From an uncultured Eggerthellaceae bacterium (GTDB lineage Bacteria > Actinomycetota > Coriobacteriia > Coriobacteriales > Eggerthellaceae), in NCBI GenBank assembly GCA_947650915.1, contig CANSWY010000001.1, positions 347,248-411,247 of the forward strand: 64,000 nucleotides of DNA, in the 5' to 3' direction. Under the pieces are notes generated by a model, which had not been told where the DNA came from, ran no database searches, and saw only the letters and a list, made by a program, of their open reading frames with translations. The translations under genes were made by a program, and so were the position numbers. Shown one piece after another: positions 63,925 through 64,000 of this stretch (the stretch's first letter is position 1; the number at the start of each line of letters is the position of its first letter).

Positions 63925-64000
63925 TGGAGCGGACAACGGGGTTCGAACCCGCGACCCCCACCTTGGCAAGGTGGTGCTCTACCAGCTGAGCCATGTCCGC
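63925..64000 (-). tRNA. tRNA-Gly(GCC)
   Basis: The reverse complement begins GCGGACATGGCTCAGCTGGT and ends TGTCCGC-T-CCA with an encoded CCA. The anticodon GCC corresponds to plus-strand positions 63965-63967. The 5' end coincides with the last base of the window. It lies 68 bases upstream of tRNA-Cys on the same strand, so the two are probably co-transcribed. Confidence 0.97.

Overview
The window looks like a chromosomal segment of a high-GC, anaerobic actinobacterium, most likely class Coriobacteriia and probably the Eggerthellaceae. I infer this from gene content and order, not from a search. The pointers are an Ech-type [NiFe] hydrogenase, indolepyruvate:ferredoxin oxidoreductase, a MenA-type prenyltransferase, RNase J together with RNase Y, a SpoVS homologue without other sporulation genes, and a PgsA-CinA fusion. 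Coding density is high and most genes abut or overlap by a few bases.

Region 1 (1-13276) is accessory. A giant RHS/YD-repeat polymorphic toxin (201-9920, about 3239 aa) with a multi-pass membrane N-terminus is followed by its immunity gene (9917-10393). After 202 bp comes a second, promoterless copy of the last ~1.19 kb of the rhs core (10596-11788), carrying a different C-terminal toxin tip and a second immunity gene (12073-12501). This is an orphan toxin/immunity cassette that recombination could swap onto the main gene. A ~775-bp non-coding stretch packed with perfect small hairpins follows.

Region 2 (13277-43764, + strand apart from lexA) is core housekeeping: phoH-ybeY-dgkA-era, a zinc-ribbon/PASTA membrane protein, recO, rpsO-pnp, dapB-dapA, rnj, ftsK, a RodZ-like protein, yajQ, rimO, pgsA-cinA, recA-recX, an unidentified structured small RNA with its own promoter and terminator, rny, a GHKL ATPase, spoVS, miaB-miaA, dapF, hflX, lexA (convergent, -), nrdR and dut. 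SOS-type operators are visible at recA and lexA, and a probable NrdR box lies at nrdR.

Region 3 (43765-64000, mostly - strand) holds a small membrane protein, a DUF721-like protein, menA, gluQ, and a compact cluster for arylpyruvate metabolism: two phenylacetate-CoA ligases, each paired with a tandem-ACT protein, flanking iorAB, an FHA protein and a D-Ala-D-Ala carboxypeptidase. A VanW protein and a CDP-alcohol phosphatidyltransferase come next, then echABCDEF in canonical order, then tRNA-Cys and tRNA-Gly. IOR makes reduced ferredoxin and Ech can turn it into H2 and an ion gradient, so the two clusters plausibly work together.

Five intergenic loci carry a 34-bp imperfect palindrome built on GGGACGTCCC. 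It is usually arranged as an inverted pair around a conserved 30-bp spacer, often followed by a third diverged copy. This REPIN-like family, the swappable RHS cassette and the small RNA upstream of rny are the most interesting items.
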